Assembly (NCBI RefSeq): GCF_001693385.1
Contig: NZ_CP016428.1
Location: forward strand, 6,944,001-7,008,000
From: Bradyrhizobium icense
Lineage (GTDB): Bacteria; Pseudomonadota; Alphaproteobacteria; Rhizobiales; Xanthobacteraceae
Direction of reading: 5' to 3'
DNA: 64,000 nt
Shown: one piece after another, positions 43,252-53,598 of the stretch
How positions within the stretch are numbered: position 1 is the stretch's first letter
Layout of the letters: each line of letters opens with the position of its first letter
Made by a program: the position numbers and the translations under genes
The notes under the pieces: generated by a model
The model's input: the letters and a program-made list of their open reading frames with translations, nothing else
What the model was told of the DNA's origin: nothing
The model's database searches: none

Positions 43252-46200
43252 ATGGCGTCGTGGCGTGACGACAAGGCCAGGGCAACCCTGATCCGCGATG
43301 CAGCGGGAAGCGTCCAGCCGGGCAAGACCCCCCGGACTTTTGCCGAGCTTCTGTTCGGCCACACCAATAGCGAGGATCTTGCCAGCTACGACGCTTCGTC
43401 CCTCGCCTTCCTGGCGGAACAGGCTTGGCAGCATGTGCAGCAACGCACGGCAGGCCGTGCCGATATCCGCGTCATCAATCCAATGATGCCGGACGGGCGC
43501 GAGATTTCCGTGCTCGAAGTTCTCAACGACAACATGCCCTTCCTGTTCGATTCGACCATGGCGGAGCTTGCCGAGCAGGGCATCGAAGTCACGCTGGTCG
43601 CCCATCCGATCGTTGCGGTGGAGCGCGACGAGAAGGGCAAGCTCCTGCATTTCTACGGCGAAACGCTGCCAGAAGGGGCAAGGGGTGAGCGCGAAAGCCT
43701 GATCCATCTCCACATCACGCGGCTCGACGCCGATGCCGACCGCGAGAAGCTCATCGACGGCCTCACAAAGACATTGAACGACGTGCGCGCCTGCGTGACC
43801 GACTGGCGAGCCATGCGCGCCCGCGTCGAAGGGGCGATCAAGACCTTGAGCTCCAATCCGCCGCCGCTGCCGATCGACGTGGTCGCCGAAGCCAACCAGT
43901 TCCTGCAATGGCTGTGCGCCGACAATTTCACCTTCCTGGGCCTGCGCGAATATCGCTTCTCGCCCGACAGCGCTGCGTCGGACGAGATCAGCAGCGACGA
44001 AGGTCTCGGTATCCTGCGCGATCCTGATGTGAGGGTGCTGCGCCGCGGCACCGAAATGGTGGTGATGACGCGGGAAATCCGCGAATTCATGCGCGAGCCT
44101 ACCCTCCTGATTGTCATCAAGGCCAACGTCACCAGCCGCGTTCATCGCCGCGTCCACATGGATTATGTCGGCATCAAACTCTATGCGTCCGATGGGCGGC
44201 TCGAGGGCGAATTGCGCCTGGTCGGCCTGTTCACCTCGGGCGCCTATACTCGTTCGGTACGGCAAATCCCTTACGTCCGCCACAAGGTGGCGCAGGTGCT
44301 CCAGCGCGCCGGCTTCGACGCCAATAGCCATTCCGGCAAAGCCCTCCTGCATATCCTCGAAGAATATCCGCGCGACGAGCTCGTTCAGGTCGACGCCGAG
44401 ACGCTCTACAATTTCGTCATGGAAATCCTGATGCTTTCTGAGCGCCCCCGCGTACGGGCGCTGGCACGGGTTGATAAGTTCGATCGCTTCGTTTCCATCC
44501 TCGTGTTCATCCCGCGCGAGAAATATGACACCGACGTGCGCACGCGTGTTGGTGCCTTCCTGGCGCAGGAATACAAGGGGACCGCGGCAGCCTCGTACCT
44601 GTCCTTCCCCGAAGGGTCGCTCGCCCGCGTCCACTACATCATCGCGCGCTTTGAAAGTAAAACACCTGTCGTCGAGCGCGCCACGCTTGAAGCCGGGATC
44701 AGCGCAATCACCGCGACCTGGGGCGACAAGCTGAAAGCCGCGCTTGCGACCACCACTGACGGCATGCGGGCGCGCCTGCTCGCCAACCGTTATGCCCGGG
44801 CCTTTACCGGCGGCTATACGGAGATCTTCGACGCCTCACAGGCCATCAGTGACATCGCCACCATCGAAAAGCTCAGCGCCGCTCGTCCCGTGGCGCTTTC
44901 GGTCTACCGCAGCGACGGCGATGATCCGACGCGTTTCGGCCTTAAGGTCTTTTCGCGCGGCACGCCGCTATCGCTGTCCTATCGCGTCCCGGTGATCGAA
45001 AATCACGGCCTGCGCGTCGTCAACGAGCGCACCTACGAGATTGCGCCCAGCGCCACGCCTGCACCCGCACCGGTTTGGTTACACGACATGACGATCGAGG
45101 CCAATGACGGCAAGCCGATCGTTGTTACCGAGGAATTCGCCCGTCGCCTGGAAGCCTCGATCATGGCGGTGGTGGGCGATCGCGCCGAATCCGACGGATA
45201 CAACGCCCTCATCCTGCGCACGAGCTTGAGCTGGCGCGAAGTTTCGGCCATCCGCGCCCTCTCCCGCTACCTGCACCAGATCCGCGCTCCGTTCAGCCAG
45301 GACTATATGTGGGGCACGTTGCGCAAGAACGCCGCCATCACCACCAGCATCGTCGCGCTGTTCCAGGCTCGCTTCGACCCGCGCCTCGGAGCCACCAATG
45401 CCGAGCGCTCGGCGCGCGAGACGGCTCTCCTCGCCGAGATTGAGGAGCAGCTCAAACTCGTCGCCTTGTTAGACGAGGACCGCATTCTGCGCCGCTTCAC
45501 CAATCTGGTGCAGGCCACCGTGCGCACCAACCTGTGGCAAATCGGCCAGGACGGACATCCGCGTCCGGTGATTTCCTTCAAGTTCGACACCCGCAAAATC
45601 GATGACCTGCCGGCTCCGCGACCGCTCTACGAGATCTTTGTCTATTCGCCGCGTGTCGAAGGTATCCATCTACGTTTCGGCAAGGTCGCGCGCGGCGGCC
45701 TGCGCTGGTCCGACCGGCCGCAGGATTTCCGCACGGAGATCCTCGGCCTTGTCAAGGCACAGCAGGTCAAGAACGCCGTCATCGTGCCGGTCGGCGCCAA
45801 GGGCGGCTTCGTGCCCAAGCGCCTGCCGCCGCCGTCCAATCGTGAGGCCTGGATGGCGGAAGGCACCGAAGCCTATCGCATCTTCGTTCGCTCGCTGCTC
45901 GAACTTACCGACAATCTCGATGGGGATGCGATCGTGCCGCCCGATGACACCGTGCGGCACGACCAGGATGATCCGTATCTCGTCGTCGCGGCCGACAAGG
46001 GCACGGCGACTTTCTCCGACACCGCCAACGCGATCTCAGTCGAGAAGGGCCATTGGCTCGGCGACGCTTTCGCCTCCGGCGGCAGCCAGGGTTATGACCA
46101 TAAGAAAATGGGCATCACGGCGCGCGGTGCATGGGAAGCCGTCAAGCGCCATTTCCGCGAATTCGGTACCGATATCCAGACCATGCCCTTCACCGTTGCA

Positions 46201-48072
46201 GGTGTCGGCGATATGTCCGGCGACGTCTTCGGCAATGGTATGCTGCTTTCGCCGGCGACAAGGCTGCTGGCGGCCTTCGACCACCGGGACATCTTCCTCG
46301 ATCCCTCGCCCGACCCCGCCATCAGCCACGCCGAGCGCCTGCGCATCTTCAACCTGCCGCGGTCGAGCTGGCAGGACTACAACAGATCGCTGATCTCGCA
46401 GGGCGGCGGCGTTTTCTCGCGCTCGCTCAAGGCAATTCCGCTTGCGCCGGAAGTGCGCACCCTGCTGGACCTCGACAAGCCACAGGCCACGCCTTTCGAG
46501 GTGATGACGGCGATTCTGAAGGCACGCGTCGACCTGCTCTGGTTTGGCGGCATCGGCACCTATGTCCGCGCGTCGACGGAAAGCGACGATCAGGCGGGCG
46601 ATCGGGCCAATGATCCGATCCGTGTTACCGGTTCTGATATCCGCGCCCGAGTGATCGGCGAAGGTGCCAATCTCGGCGTGACCCAGCGCGGCCGCATCGA
46701 AGCGGCGCAGAGAGGCGTCAAGCTCAACACCGACGCCATCGACAATTCGGCCGGAGTGAACACCTCTGACGTCGAGGTCAATATCAAGATTGCGCTGGCA
46801 CGCCCCGAACGCGATGGGCACCTCAGTCCGAGTGACCGCAACAGCCTGCTTGCCGCGATGACCGACGAGGTCGGCACGCTGGTGCTTCGCAATAACTATC
46901 TTCAATCGCTCTCGTTGTCGCTGGCCGAACGCAAGGGCGTGGCCGACAATGGCTTCCTTGCCCGCCTGATGCAATCGCTCGAGCGGCGGGGCCTGCTCGA
47001 CCGCGCCGTTGAGTTCCTGCCGGACGACGTCGCAATCGCCGCGCGCACGCAGCGCGGCCAGCCCTTCACGCGGCCGGAACTCGCCGTGCTGCTCGCCTAC
47101 GCCAAACTCACCCTTTACGATGATCTGCTCGTCACGAGCGTGCCGGACGACCCTTATCTCACCGGCGAATTGTCAAAATATTTCCCGCACGAGATTCGAG
47201 ACAAGTTCCCCGATTCCATCAAACATCATCGTCTGCGGCGGGAGATCATCTCCACCAATCTTGCCAATGCCGTGATCAATCGCGGCGGCCCGACCTGCAT
47301 CGGGCGCCTGATCGATGAGACGGATGCCGACGTATCCACCATCGCCATGGCTTTCGTGGCGGTGGAGGAATCTTACGGTCTCGAGCGGCTGAACAACGCG
47401 ATTGATGCGCTCGACACCAGGATCAACGGTCAAGTGCAACTCGGCCTCTACGCGGCGATTCAGGATCTCCTGCTCTCCCGCATGGTCTGGTACGTGCGCA
47501 ACGTTGATTTCAAAACCGGTCTGCACGCGGTGATCTCGCGCTTCGGCCCGAGTATCCGCGAGATCGCCGCCGGACTCGACAACGCCCTGCCGCAGGACTT
47601 GCAGGCCGGCCGCAGCAAGCGGCGACAGGACCTGATCGATGCCGGCGTTCCCACCGACCTCGCGGAGGAACTCGCCGATCTCGACGCCTTGATCTCCGCA
47701 CCGGATATCGTGACTGTCGCCGAGCGCACCACCCGCGCCATCGGCGACGCCGCCACGACCTTCTTCGCTGCCGAGGCCGACTTCCATCTCAATCCCATCA
47801 TCGTCGCCGCGCGCAGCGTGCCCGCAAACGATCATTTCGAACGTCTTGCCATCGACCGCGCGGTTGACCAGATCGCAGCAGCCGAAAGAAAATTGGCCGC
47901 TGATATGCTGACAACCGGCCAATGCGGCCGGCAGGCTGCCGAGATCTGGCTCGCTGCTCATCCTGAGGCGACGCGTATCCGCCGCTCGGTCGAGGAGATT
48001 GCCGTCAGCGGTCTGACGCTCGCCAAACTGACTGTGACGGCCAACCTGCTGGGGGATTTGGTGAAGGACTGA
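43252..48072 (+). CDS. gdhB: NAD-specific glutamate dehydrogenase, large (180-kDa) type
   Basis: 1,606 residues if ATG 43252 is the start: it has GGAGG five bases upstream, which the in-frame ATGs at 43228 and 43240 lack. It belongs to the bacterial L-GDH (Bac_GDH) family: a long N-terminal ACT-like regulatory region (about 1-600), then the catalytic core with RGGLRWSDRPQDFRTE and VGAKGGFVPKR near residues 815-860 (substrate lysine in the latter) and a Rossmann domain with DLLWFGGIGTYVR and GEGANLGVTQRGR near 1100-1150. It oxidises glutamate to 2-oxoglutarate and ammonium, mainly for catabolism and anaplerosis. It stands alone. Gene naming differs between species (gdh2/gdhB). Confidence 0.95.
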   Translation: MASWRDDKARATLIRDAAGSVQPGKTPRTFAELLFGHTNSEDLASYDASSLAFLAEQAWQHVQQRTAGRADIRVINPMMPDGREISVLEVLNDNMPFLFDSTMAELAEQGIEVTLVAHPIVAVERDEKGKLLHFYGETLPEGARGERESLIHLHITRLDADADREKLIDGLTKTLNDVRACVTDWRAMRARVEGAIKTLSSNPPPLPIDVVAEANQFLQWLCADNFTFLGLREYRFSPDSAASDEISSDEGLGILRDPDVRVLRRGTEMVVMTREIREFMREPTLLIVIKANVTSRVHRRVHMDYVGIKLYASDGRLEGELRLVGLFTSGAYTRSVRQIPYVRHKVAQVLQRAGFDANSHSGKALLHILEEYPRDELVQVDAETLYNFVMEILMLSERPRVRALARVDKFDRFVSILVFIPREKYDTDVRTRVGAFLAQEYKGTAAASYLSFPEGSLARVHYIIARFESKTPVVERATLEAGISAITATWGDKLKAALATTTDGMRARLLANRYARAFTGGYTEIFDASQAISDIATIEKLSAARPVALSVYRSDGDDPTRFGLKVFSRGTPLSLSYRVPVIENHGLRVVNERTYEIAPSATPAPAPVWLHDMTIEANDGKPIVVTEEFARRLEASIMAVVGDRAESDGYNALILRTSLSWREVSAIRALSRYLHQIRAPFSQDYMWGTLRKNAAITTSIVALFQARFDPRLGATNAERSARETALLAEIEEQLKLVALLDEDRILRRFTNLVQATVRTNLWQIGQDGHPRPVISFKFDTRKIDDLPAPRPLYEIFVYSPRVEGIHLRFGKVARGGLRWSDRPQDFRTEILGLVKAQQVKNAVIVPVGAKGGFVPKRLPPPSNREAWMAEGTEAYRIFVRSLLELTDNLDGDAIVPPDDTVRHDQDDPYLVVAADKGTATFSDTANAISVEKGHWLGDAFASGGSQGYDHKKMGITARGAWEAVKRHFREFGTDIQTMPFTVAGVGDMSGDVFGNGMLLSPATRLLAAFDHRDIFLDPSPDPAISHAERLRIFNLPRSSWQDYNRSLISQGGGVFSRSLKAIPLAPEVRTLLDLDKPQATPFEVMTAILKARVDLLWFGGIGTYVRASTESDDQAGDRANDPIRVTGSDIRARVIGEGANLGVTQRGRIEAAQRGVKLNTDAIDNSAGVNTSDVEVNIKIALARPERDGHLSPSDRNSLLAAMTDEVGTLVLRNNYLQSLSLSLAERKGVADNGFLARLMQSLERRGLLDRAVEFLPDDVAIAARTQRGQPFTRPELAVLLAYAKLTLYDDLLVTSVPDDPYLTGELSKYFPHEIRDKFPDSIKHHRLRREIISTNLANAVINRGGPTCIGRLIDETDADVSTIAMAFVAVEESYGLERLNNAIDALDTRINGQVQLGLYAAIQDLLLSRMVWYVRNVDFKTGLHAVISRFGPSIREIAAGLDNALPQDLQAGRSKRRQDLIDAGVPTDLAEELADLDALISAPDIVTVAERTTRAIGDAATTFFAAEADFHLNPIIVAARSVPANDHFERLAIDRAVDQIAAAERKLAADMLTTGQCGRQAAEIWLAAHPEATRIRRSVEEIAVSGLTLAKLTVTANLLGDLVKD

Positions 48073-48169
48073 AGGGCACGCGGCGGCTATACCAGAGCGC
48101 GATGTCGAACCACAAACCCGCCGGACTGGACTGCACCAAGTCACAGGCTGGCGTGCAAAATCGTGACTT

Positions 48170-48246
48170 TGGTAGCGGGGGAGGGACTCGAACCCCCGAC
48201 CCCAGGATTATGATTCCCGTGCTCTAACCAGCTGAGCTACCCCGCC
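48170..48246 (-). tRNA. tRNA-Met (anticodon CAU)
   Basis: A 77-base cloverleaf on the minus strand with encoded CCA. Acceptor GGCGGGG pairs with CCCCGCT (first pair G-U). The D-arm is GCTCAG...; the anticodon stem CGGGA/TCCTG encloses loop ATCATAA (anticodon CAT); the T-arm loop is GTTCGAGTC. The non-initiator features (a normal first pair and no run of three G-C in the anticodon stem) favour elongator Met over fMet; a lysidine-modified tRNA-Ile2 is less likely. Confidence 0.93.
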
Positions 48247-48362
48247 ACGGCATCGCGGTAGCGGCAGGCAATGCCGCGGTCGCGAACGCGCGGCATATAA
48301 GGAGCGGGTCGACGACCTGTCAAGCAAAGCGAGCTGTCCGGCCGGGCATCTGCAAAATGGCG

Positions 48363-48731
48363 CTATTTCGGCCGAATTGTCGGGTCGCCGCCGGGGCTGC
48401 CGGGCGGTGGAATCACCGGCGTCCTGCTGCCGTTTGGCGCAGGCGCGTGCATTTCGGGATCGATCCCCGGAGGCGGGCACAATACGCCTTCGGAGCGGGC
48501 CAGTTTGTCGCCTAGCGGCTCCGACCGCTGGCCAGTGGTCGTTCCTTCCGGAACCGTCGGGCTCGAGTGTGGCGTCGGCTGCATCGGTGCGCAGTTGGCG
48601 GCGGCGCGGTCAGGCGATGGCGGCGCGGTCTGGGCCGGAGGCGTCGTCGGGCCGGGCGGCGCCTGTGCACCCGCTACGCCCGCGGTCGCAATCCATACGC
48701 ATGAAAGAAGAAGTGCGCGTTTCATAGCCAT
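48363..48731 (-). CDS. Small exported Pro-rich protein
   Basis: 122 residues. A signal peptide covers residues 1-22 (KRALLLSCVWIATAGVAGA, cut near AQA), then a low-complexity Pro/Thr/Ala-rich mature part (PPGPTTPPAQTAPPSP; VIPPPGSPGGDP) with two cysteines. Start either at 48731 or at the internal ATG 48725. It is probably periplasmic and unstructured; no domain is recognised. Confidence 0.6.
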   Translation of the reverse strand: MAMKRALLLSCVWIATAGVAGAQAPPGPTTPPAQTAPPSPDRAAANCAPMQPTPHSSPTVPEGTTTGQRSEPLGDKLARSEGVLCPPPGIDPEMHAPAPNGSRTPVIPPPGSPGGDPTIRPK

Positions 48732-48786
48732 GTGGAGAAAACGGTCCGCGCGCGCGGAGGTTCCTCCAATAGATGCCGCTCGCGCC

Positions 48787-49425
48787 TCACGATTTCCGAA
48801 AACGGATCAGCGAAAAATGCCCCATCGGCGGCATCGGCCGTCGCTCGGTCAAGGTGACGCCGCCATGTTTGGCGGCCCAGTTGGTCAGGCGTTCCCACGG
48901 AAATTCCGGCCGCCAGCCCAGCCGGCGCGCCAATGGCGCGAACGCCAGTTCGAACGCACGGCGCGGACCGGTTTCCGCGCCGATGTGATTGACCAGAATG
49001 AGCTCGCCGCCGGGCTTCAGCACGCGGATGAAATCATCGAGCGTGCGTTCCGGATCCGGTACCGCCGTGATGACATATTGCGCCACCACCGCGTCGAAAA
49101 ACGAATCCGGGAACGCCAGGTTCTTGGCGTCCATCACCGCAAGCGCTTCGACATTGGTCAGGCCGAACTCGCGCACGCGCTTGAGCGCCCGCCGCAGCAT
49201 CGGCTCGGAAATGTCGACGCCACACAGTTTCGTGTTGCGCGAATATTCAGACAGCGACAGCCCGGTGCCGACGCCGACGTCGAGAACGCGTCCGCCGATC
49301 TTGTCGGCTTCGGCGATGGTGGATCGACGGCCCTCGTCGAACACCTTGCCGAAAACCAGATCGTAGACCGGCGCCCAACGCCCATAAGCCTTTTCGACCC
49401 CCTCGCGGTCGATGTCCCCAGCCAT
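48787..49425 (-). CDS. pmtA: Class I SAM methyltransferase, PmtA-like
   Basis: 212 residues. VEKAYGRWAPVYDLVFG opens the protein, followed by SAM motif I VLDVGVGTGLSL near residue 48, motif II CGVDISEPML and post-motif LKPGGELILVNHIGAE. That matches the phosphatidylethanolamine N-methyltransferase (PmtA) of rhizobia and Rhodobacter, which makes phosphatidylcholine at the cytoplasmic membrane. A UbiE-like enzyme is the main alternative. mnmA follows on the same strand upstream (20-base gap). Confidence 0.7.
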   Translation of the reverse strand: MAGDIDREGVEKAYGRWAPVYDLVFGKVFDEGRRSTIAEADKIGGRVLDVGVGTGLSLSEYSRNTKLCGVDISEPMLRRALKRVREFGLTNVEALAVMDAKNLAFPDSFFDAVVAQYVITAVPDPERTLDDFIRVLKPGGELILVNHIGAETGPRRAFELAFAPLARRLGWRPEFPWERLTNWAAKHGGVTLTERRPMPPMGHFSLIRFRKS

Positions 49426-49445
49426 TCCCTCTGCCCCGATTTTTC

Positions 49446-50681
49446 TTAAGTGCGCATCACCTCGGCGAGCGGCGCGGCCTTTTCCTGCGCCCCTCCCCTC
49501 GTCACCGGATGGCGTGCGGTCGCGCTCTTGATGAATCCGCCGCCGAGCACGCGCGCCTGTCCCGCAGGCGCATCGTAGAACACGCAGGCCTGGCCGGGCG
49601 AAACGCCCTCTTCGCCGGCAACGAGTTCGACCTCATAACCGCCGTCGACCGCGCGCAGCCAGGCCGGCTGCGGCGCGCGCGTCGAGCGCACGCGCACGAA
49701 CATCTCGATGCCGTCGCCGATGACGCGGTCGAGCGCACCGTCGCCGATCCAGTTGACGTCGCGCAACAGAATGCGATCCATCCGCAACGCCTCGCGCGGC
49801 CCCACCACGACGCGGCGGCTGACCGCATCGAGCTTGACGACGTAGAGCGGCGCGCCGGCCGCAATGCCCAGACCCTTGCGCTGGCCGACGGTGAAATGAA
49901 CGATACCTTGATGGCGGCCGATTGTGCGGCCCTCGAGATCGACGATGTCGCCGGGCTCGATCGCGCCGGGCTTGAGGCGGCCGATGATGTCGGTATAGCG
50001 CCCGGTCGGCACGAAGCAGATGTCCTGGCTGTCCTGCTTTTCGGCGACTTCGAGGCCGAAGCGCCGCGCCAGTTCGCGCGTCTGCGGCTTGGTCATGTCG
50101 CCGAGCGGGAAGCGAAGATAGTCGAGCTGCTCGCGCGTGGTCGCGAACAGGAAATAGCTCTGGTCGCGATCGGCATCGGCAGCGCACACCAGCGCGCGCG
50201 ATCCGTCGGCAAGGCGGCGCGAGGCGACATAGTGCCCGGTCGCGAGCGCCTGCGCACCGAGTTCACGTGCGGTCGCCAACAGATCGCGAAACTTGATCGA
50301 GCGGTTGCATTCGATGCAGGGCACCGGCGTTTCACCGAGCGCGTAGCTGTCGGCGAAATTGTCGATCACGGATTCGCGGAAGCGGCTTTCATAGTCGAGC
50401 ACGTAGTGCGGGATGCCGATCCGCTCTGCCACGTTGCGGGCGTCGTGGATGTCCCGTCCCGCGCAGCAGGCCCCCTTGCGATGGGTGGCAGCGCCGTGGT
50501 CGTAAAGCTGCAGCGTGATCCCGACCACGTCATAGCCTTCGGACTTCAGCAAGGCAGCCGTCACCGAGGAATCGACGCCGCCAGACATGGCGACCACGAT
50601 CCGTGTGTCCTGCGGACGACCTTCGAGATCCAAACTGTTTCGCATGCCAGGGGTCATCGACTTCCATCGCGAACGCGCCAT
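49446..50681 (-). CDS. mnmA: tRNA-specific 2-thiouridylase MnmA
   Basis: Up to 411 residues. PP-loop [13 protein letters not shown], catalytic cysteines in [10 protein letters not shown] and [12 protein letters not shown] motif and the C-terminal beta-barrel segment [11 protein letters not shown] are all present. It thiolates U34 of Lys, Glu and Gln tRNAs. The start is uncertain: in-frame ATGs at 50681, 50657 and 50645 lack clear ribosome sites, and the shortest ([15 protein letters not shown]) keeps all conserved parts. It faces away from the flagellar cluster across 311 bases. Confidence 0.95.
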   Translation of the reverse strand: MARSRWKSMTPGMRNSLDLEGRPQDTRIVVAMSGGVDSSVTAALLKSEGYDVVGITLQLYDHGAATHRKGACCAGRDIHDARNVAERIGIPHYVLDYESRFRESVIDNFADSYALGETPVPCIECNRSIKFRDLLATARELGAQALATGHYVASRRLADGSRALVCAADADRDQSYFLFATTREQLDYLRFPLGDMTKPQTRELARRFGLEVAEKQDSQDICFVPTGRYTDIIGRLKPGAIEPGDIVDLEGRTIGRHQGIVHFTVGQRKGLGIAAGAPLYVVKLDAVSRRVVVGPREALRMDRILLRDVNWIGDGALDRVIGDGIEMFVRVRSTRAPQPAWLRAVDGGYEVELVAGEEGVSPGQACVFYDAPAGQARVLGGGFIKSATARHPVTRGGAQEKAAPLAEVMRT

Positions 50682-50992
50682 GGCGGTTCGCGGCCAAGGT
50701 TAAAAATGCCTTTTATTATAAGGCCTTACGGCATCAATCGGCCATACCGGGCCGGATCGGACGCCGCTCTTTAATATAGGCCGTATTCTCGTGAAGCAAT
50801 CAGCCGATCCTCATTTTGGAGCTTGTCCAGGACGGCAAATCTTGCCGCCGGGCAGAAAAGGAGACCACGATCACGCTTCCACAACCCAACCGCCGCGCTC
50901 GTAAACAGTTGAAATTACACGATATTTTTTCAGACGGCCGGTGGCCCGGTCCTTGCTGAATAGTAGCCGAGAGCTCAGCGCGAGGGTTACCC
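50682..50992. other. Divergent region between mnmA and fliK
   Basis: 311 bases without a gene. An AT-rich stretch with a GCCTT/AAGGC dyad lies at about 50709-50725, close to mnmA, and the sigma-54 promoter of fliK at 50942. The rest shows nothing specific. Confidence 0.5.
50942..50957 (+). promoter_or_regulatory. Sigma-54 promoter upstream of fliK
   Basis: TGGCCC-N5-TTGCT, one base off the -24/-12 consensus with exact spacing, ending 35 bases before the fliK GTG. Transcription would start near 50968. Caulobacter hook genes use sigma-54 with the activator FlbD, whose homologue is encoded at 57811-59190. Confidence 0.72.
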
Positions 50993-52687
50993 GTGGTTAG
51001 TGTCACGTCAGAAGTATCGGCAAACGCATCTTTCCAGAGCGCGGCGGCGAAGTCCGCCCGGCCGGATTCCGATCCGCCGGCCGAAAACGGCAGCTTCGCG
51101 GCGCTGGTCGATGGCAACAGGGCGGCCAGCAACAACGACACGCGAACCCAGGACAATGCGCCCGCCCCGCGCCGCTCCGACGATGCGCAAGCCGCGTCCG
51201 ACAACCGCTCGCGCGACAATGCTGCCGCATCGGACAAGGCCGCGCGCAACGATTCGAACGATCGCAACGCCGCGGCCAACGCCCGCAACGACAAGGCGCG
51301 CAACGATAAGGCGCGCAGCGACAAGGCACGCGACGACAAGAAAGTCGACGCCGAGACCAATACCGATACCAAGAGCGATACCGACACCAAGGCCGCGACG
51401 ACCGGCCGCGCCAATTCGAAATCCGAGGCATCGAAGTCCGAGAAGGCGACGTCCGACGAGACGGCGCAGGCTTCTTCCGGCGACGCCTCGCCAGCGACCG
51501 ATCAGACCGAGCCGGCGCAGGATGGAACGGCCGCGGCAATGGCCGACGCGATTGCCGTCGTCATCCCTGCTGCCGCGCCGGCGACGACGGCCGCCGCCTC
51601 ACCCGCGACCGATAAGGCGACCGCGCCGCTTGCCATCGCCGCGGCTGCGATCGCAGCCTCAGCTTCGCTCGCCGCCGAGACCGCACCAGCCGGTCCCGCC
51701 GGTGAAGACGCCGTAGCCACCGCGCCCAACGCGCTAGGGGACGGCACCAAGACCAGCGCGCAGGGCATCGGCCAGGCCGTCAGCGCCCAAGCCACATCCG
51801 CCGACCCGTCCGTCACCACCGGCATCGCTCAGGCCGCTTCCGTGGTTGCAGCGACACCCGGTGCCACCAAATCGACCGTGCCGCTCAAGAACCCGGATCT
51901 CGCCCGAAAAGGTGCCACGACGGTCGTCGAGCAGGTCAAAGCCACCGACGCCAGCGCACCCGCGGCTCCTGCCGCTGACACCATCGTGCCCGCCGTGACG
52001 CCGCCGACCGAAGCCGCAGGCAAGCCGACGTCCGAAAATGGCATCGCCGAGACCATCAAGGCCGACGCCTCAGGCAATTCCATCGCTCCGTCGGCCGCCA
52101 ACGCCAACACGCATTTTGCCGCCCCTGGTATCGTCGACCAGACGCCGGTCAACGCATCCGGCAACGGCGGCCTGCAGGGTCCCGGCGCGATCCAGACGCA
52201 ACAACCGGCCGCTCCCACCACGACGACTGCCGCTACACTCACCGCCACGGCAGCCACGAGCGCAGCGGTGCCGGTGAGCGGGCTTGCGATGGAAATCGCC
52301 GCTTCCGCCAAGAGCGGCAAGACCCGGTTCGAAATCCGGCTCGATCCTGCCGAACTCGGCCGCATCGACGTCCGCATCGACGTCGATCGCCATGGCCAGG
52401 TGACGTCGCATCTGACGGTCGAACGGCCGGAAACGCTACAGATGCTGCGTCAGGACGCCAACCAGTTGCAGCGTGCACTCGACAACGCCGGCCTCTCGAC
52501 CGGCAATGGCGGCCTGCAGTTCAGCCTGCGCGACCAGTCTTCGCAGGGCCAGAACGACGGCAACCAGTCCAATCCAAACGCACATCGCCTCGTCGTCAGC
52601 GAGGAAGACAGCGTGCCGGCCGTCGTCGCCGGCCGCAGCTATGGCCGCATGCTCGGGGCGAGCGGCGGCGTCGACATCCGAGTTTAA
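50993..52687 (+). CDS. fliK: Flagellar hook-length control protein
   Basis: 564 residues, GTG at 50993 after GCGAGGGTTACCC. The first 430 residues are Ala/Asp/Lys/Thr-rich and disordered, with a short charged repeat (ARNDKARNDKARSDKARDDK). The C-terminal FliK domain is clear: TRFEIRLDPAELGRIDVRID and ERPETLQMLRQDANQLQRAL, about residues 440-510. It acts as a molecular ruler for hook length and switches export specificity. FlgD follows after 11 bases. A sigma-54 promoter precedes it. Confidence 0.9.
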   Translation: MVSVTSEVSANASFQSAAAKSARPDSDPPAENGSFAALVDGNRAASNNDTRTQDNAPAPRRSDDAQAASDNRSRDNAAASDKAARNDSNDRNAAANARNDKARNDKARSDKARDDKKVDAETNTDTKSDTDTKAATTGRANSKSEASKSEKATSDETAQASSGDASPATDQTEPAQDGTAAAMADAIAVVIPAAAPATTAAASPATDKATAPLAIAAAAIAASASLAAETAPAGPAGEDAVATAPNALGDGTKTSAQGIGQAVSAQATSADPSVTTGIAQAASVVAATPGATKSTVPLKNPDLARKGATTVVEQVKATDASAPAAPAADTIVPAVTPPTEAAGKPTSENGIAETIKADASGNSIAPSAANANTHFAAPGIVDQTPVNASGNGGLQGPGAIQTQQPAAPTTTTAATLTATAATSAAVPVSGLAMEIAASAKSGKTRFEIRLDPAELGRIDVRIDVDRHGQVTSHLTVERPETLQMLRQDANQLQRALDNAGLSTGNGGLQFSLRDQSSQGQNDGNQSNPNAHRLVVSEEDSVPAVVAGRSYGRMLGASGGVDIRV

Positions 52688-52698
52688 GGAAGACCGCC

Positions 52699-53394
52699 AT
52701 GGCAGTCGATGCAACCATGCCGACGACCGTCGTCTCGGCGCCGGGGACCGGCACCGCCACGAGCAACAACACCGCGTCGGAGAGGACGACTGGGATCGCG
52801 GATAATTTCCAGACCTTCCTGACGCTGCTGACCACGCAGTTGCAGCACCAGAACCCGCTCGATCCGCTCGACACCAACCAGTTCACCCAGCAGCTCGTGC
52901 AGTTCGCCGGCATCGAGCAGCAGCTCAAATCGAACGAGCAGTTGAAGGCGCTGGTGGAGATCGAAAAGAGCGCGCAGGCGACGCAGGCGCTGGTCTATGT
53001 CGGCAACACCGTCGCCGTCGACGGCAGCAAGGCACAGTTCGACAAATCGGCGACCTGGAATTTTCAGTCCGAGAAAGATACGACCGCGACGATCACGATC
53101 ACCAATTCGACCGGGCAGACCGCCTACACGGGCAACTTTACGCTGAAGCAGGGCGGCTCCAGTTTCGTCTGGGACGGCAAGGGCAATGACGGCGTGCAGT
53201 GGCCAGCCGGCACTTACACCTTGACCGCCACCGGCAAGGACAGCTCCGGCAACAACGTGGCGATCTCCACCGAGGTCCAGGGCATCGTCGATTCGGTCGA
53301 CCTCAGCGCCTCCCCGCCGCTGCTGTCGATCGGCGGCCAGAGCTACACCACCGACAAGATCAAGCGCGTGGTCCGTCCGAGCACCTCAAGCTAG
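52699..53394 (+). CDS. flgD: Flagellar hook assembly (capping) protein
   Basis: 231 residues. N-terminal export/assembly segment FLTLLTTQLQHQNPLDPLD, QFTQQLVQFAGIEQQLKSN, then a beta-rich FlgD-Ig/tudor region with SSFVWDGKGNDGVQWPAGTY. It caps the growing hook. Ribosome site TAAGGAAGA just upstream; likely cotranscribed with fliK. Confidence 0.95.
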   Translation: MAVDATMPTTVVSAPGTGTATSNNTASERTTGIADNFQTFLTLLTTQLQHQNPLDPLDTNQFTQQLVQFAGIEQQLKSNEQLKALVEIEKSAQATQALVYVGNTVAVDGSKAQFDKSATWNFQSEKDTTATITITNSTGQTAYTGNFTLKQGGSSFVWDGKGNDGVQWPAGTYTLTATGKDSSGNNVAISTEVQGIVDSVDLSASPPLLSIGGQSYTTDKIKRVVRPSTSS

Positions 53395-53598
53395 CCCGAC
53401 CGACCCACTCGGGCCCGGCTCCGACTATTTTTACCCGGCAATCCCTGATCGCCCGAACGCGGTCCGGGAACCGGGCGGACGTATTTTACGGTCATTTCCA
53501 AGGAGATTCGTATTGAAGCCGTAGGCTTAGGCAAATTTTAAGCCGCGAGGCGTAGGTTACCATGGTGAGTTCAGTGGTTGAGAGTTTGTGAGTACGCC

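Noticed and set aside
42985..44634. 549-residue frame antisense to gdh
   Set aside because: Shadow of the glutamate dehydrogenase coding frame.
50698..50715. TTAA-N7-TTTT as a CtrA site near mnmA
   Set aside because: The second half-site is degenerate and it is far from fliK.
50800..51414. Hydrophobic 204-residue minus-strand frame opposite fliK
   Set aside because: It is the antisense image of the repetitive FliK N-terminus (leucine/arginine/serine repeats); not a membrane protein gene.
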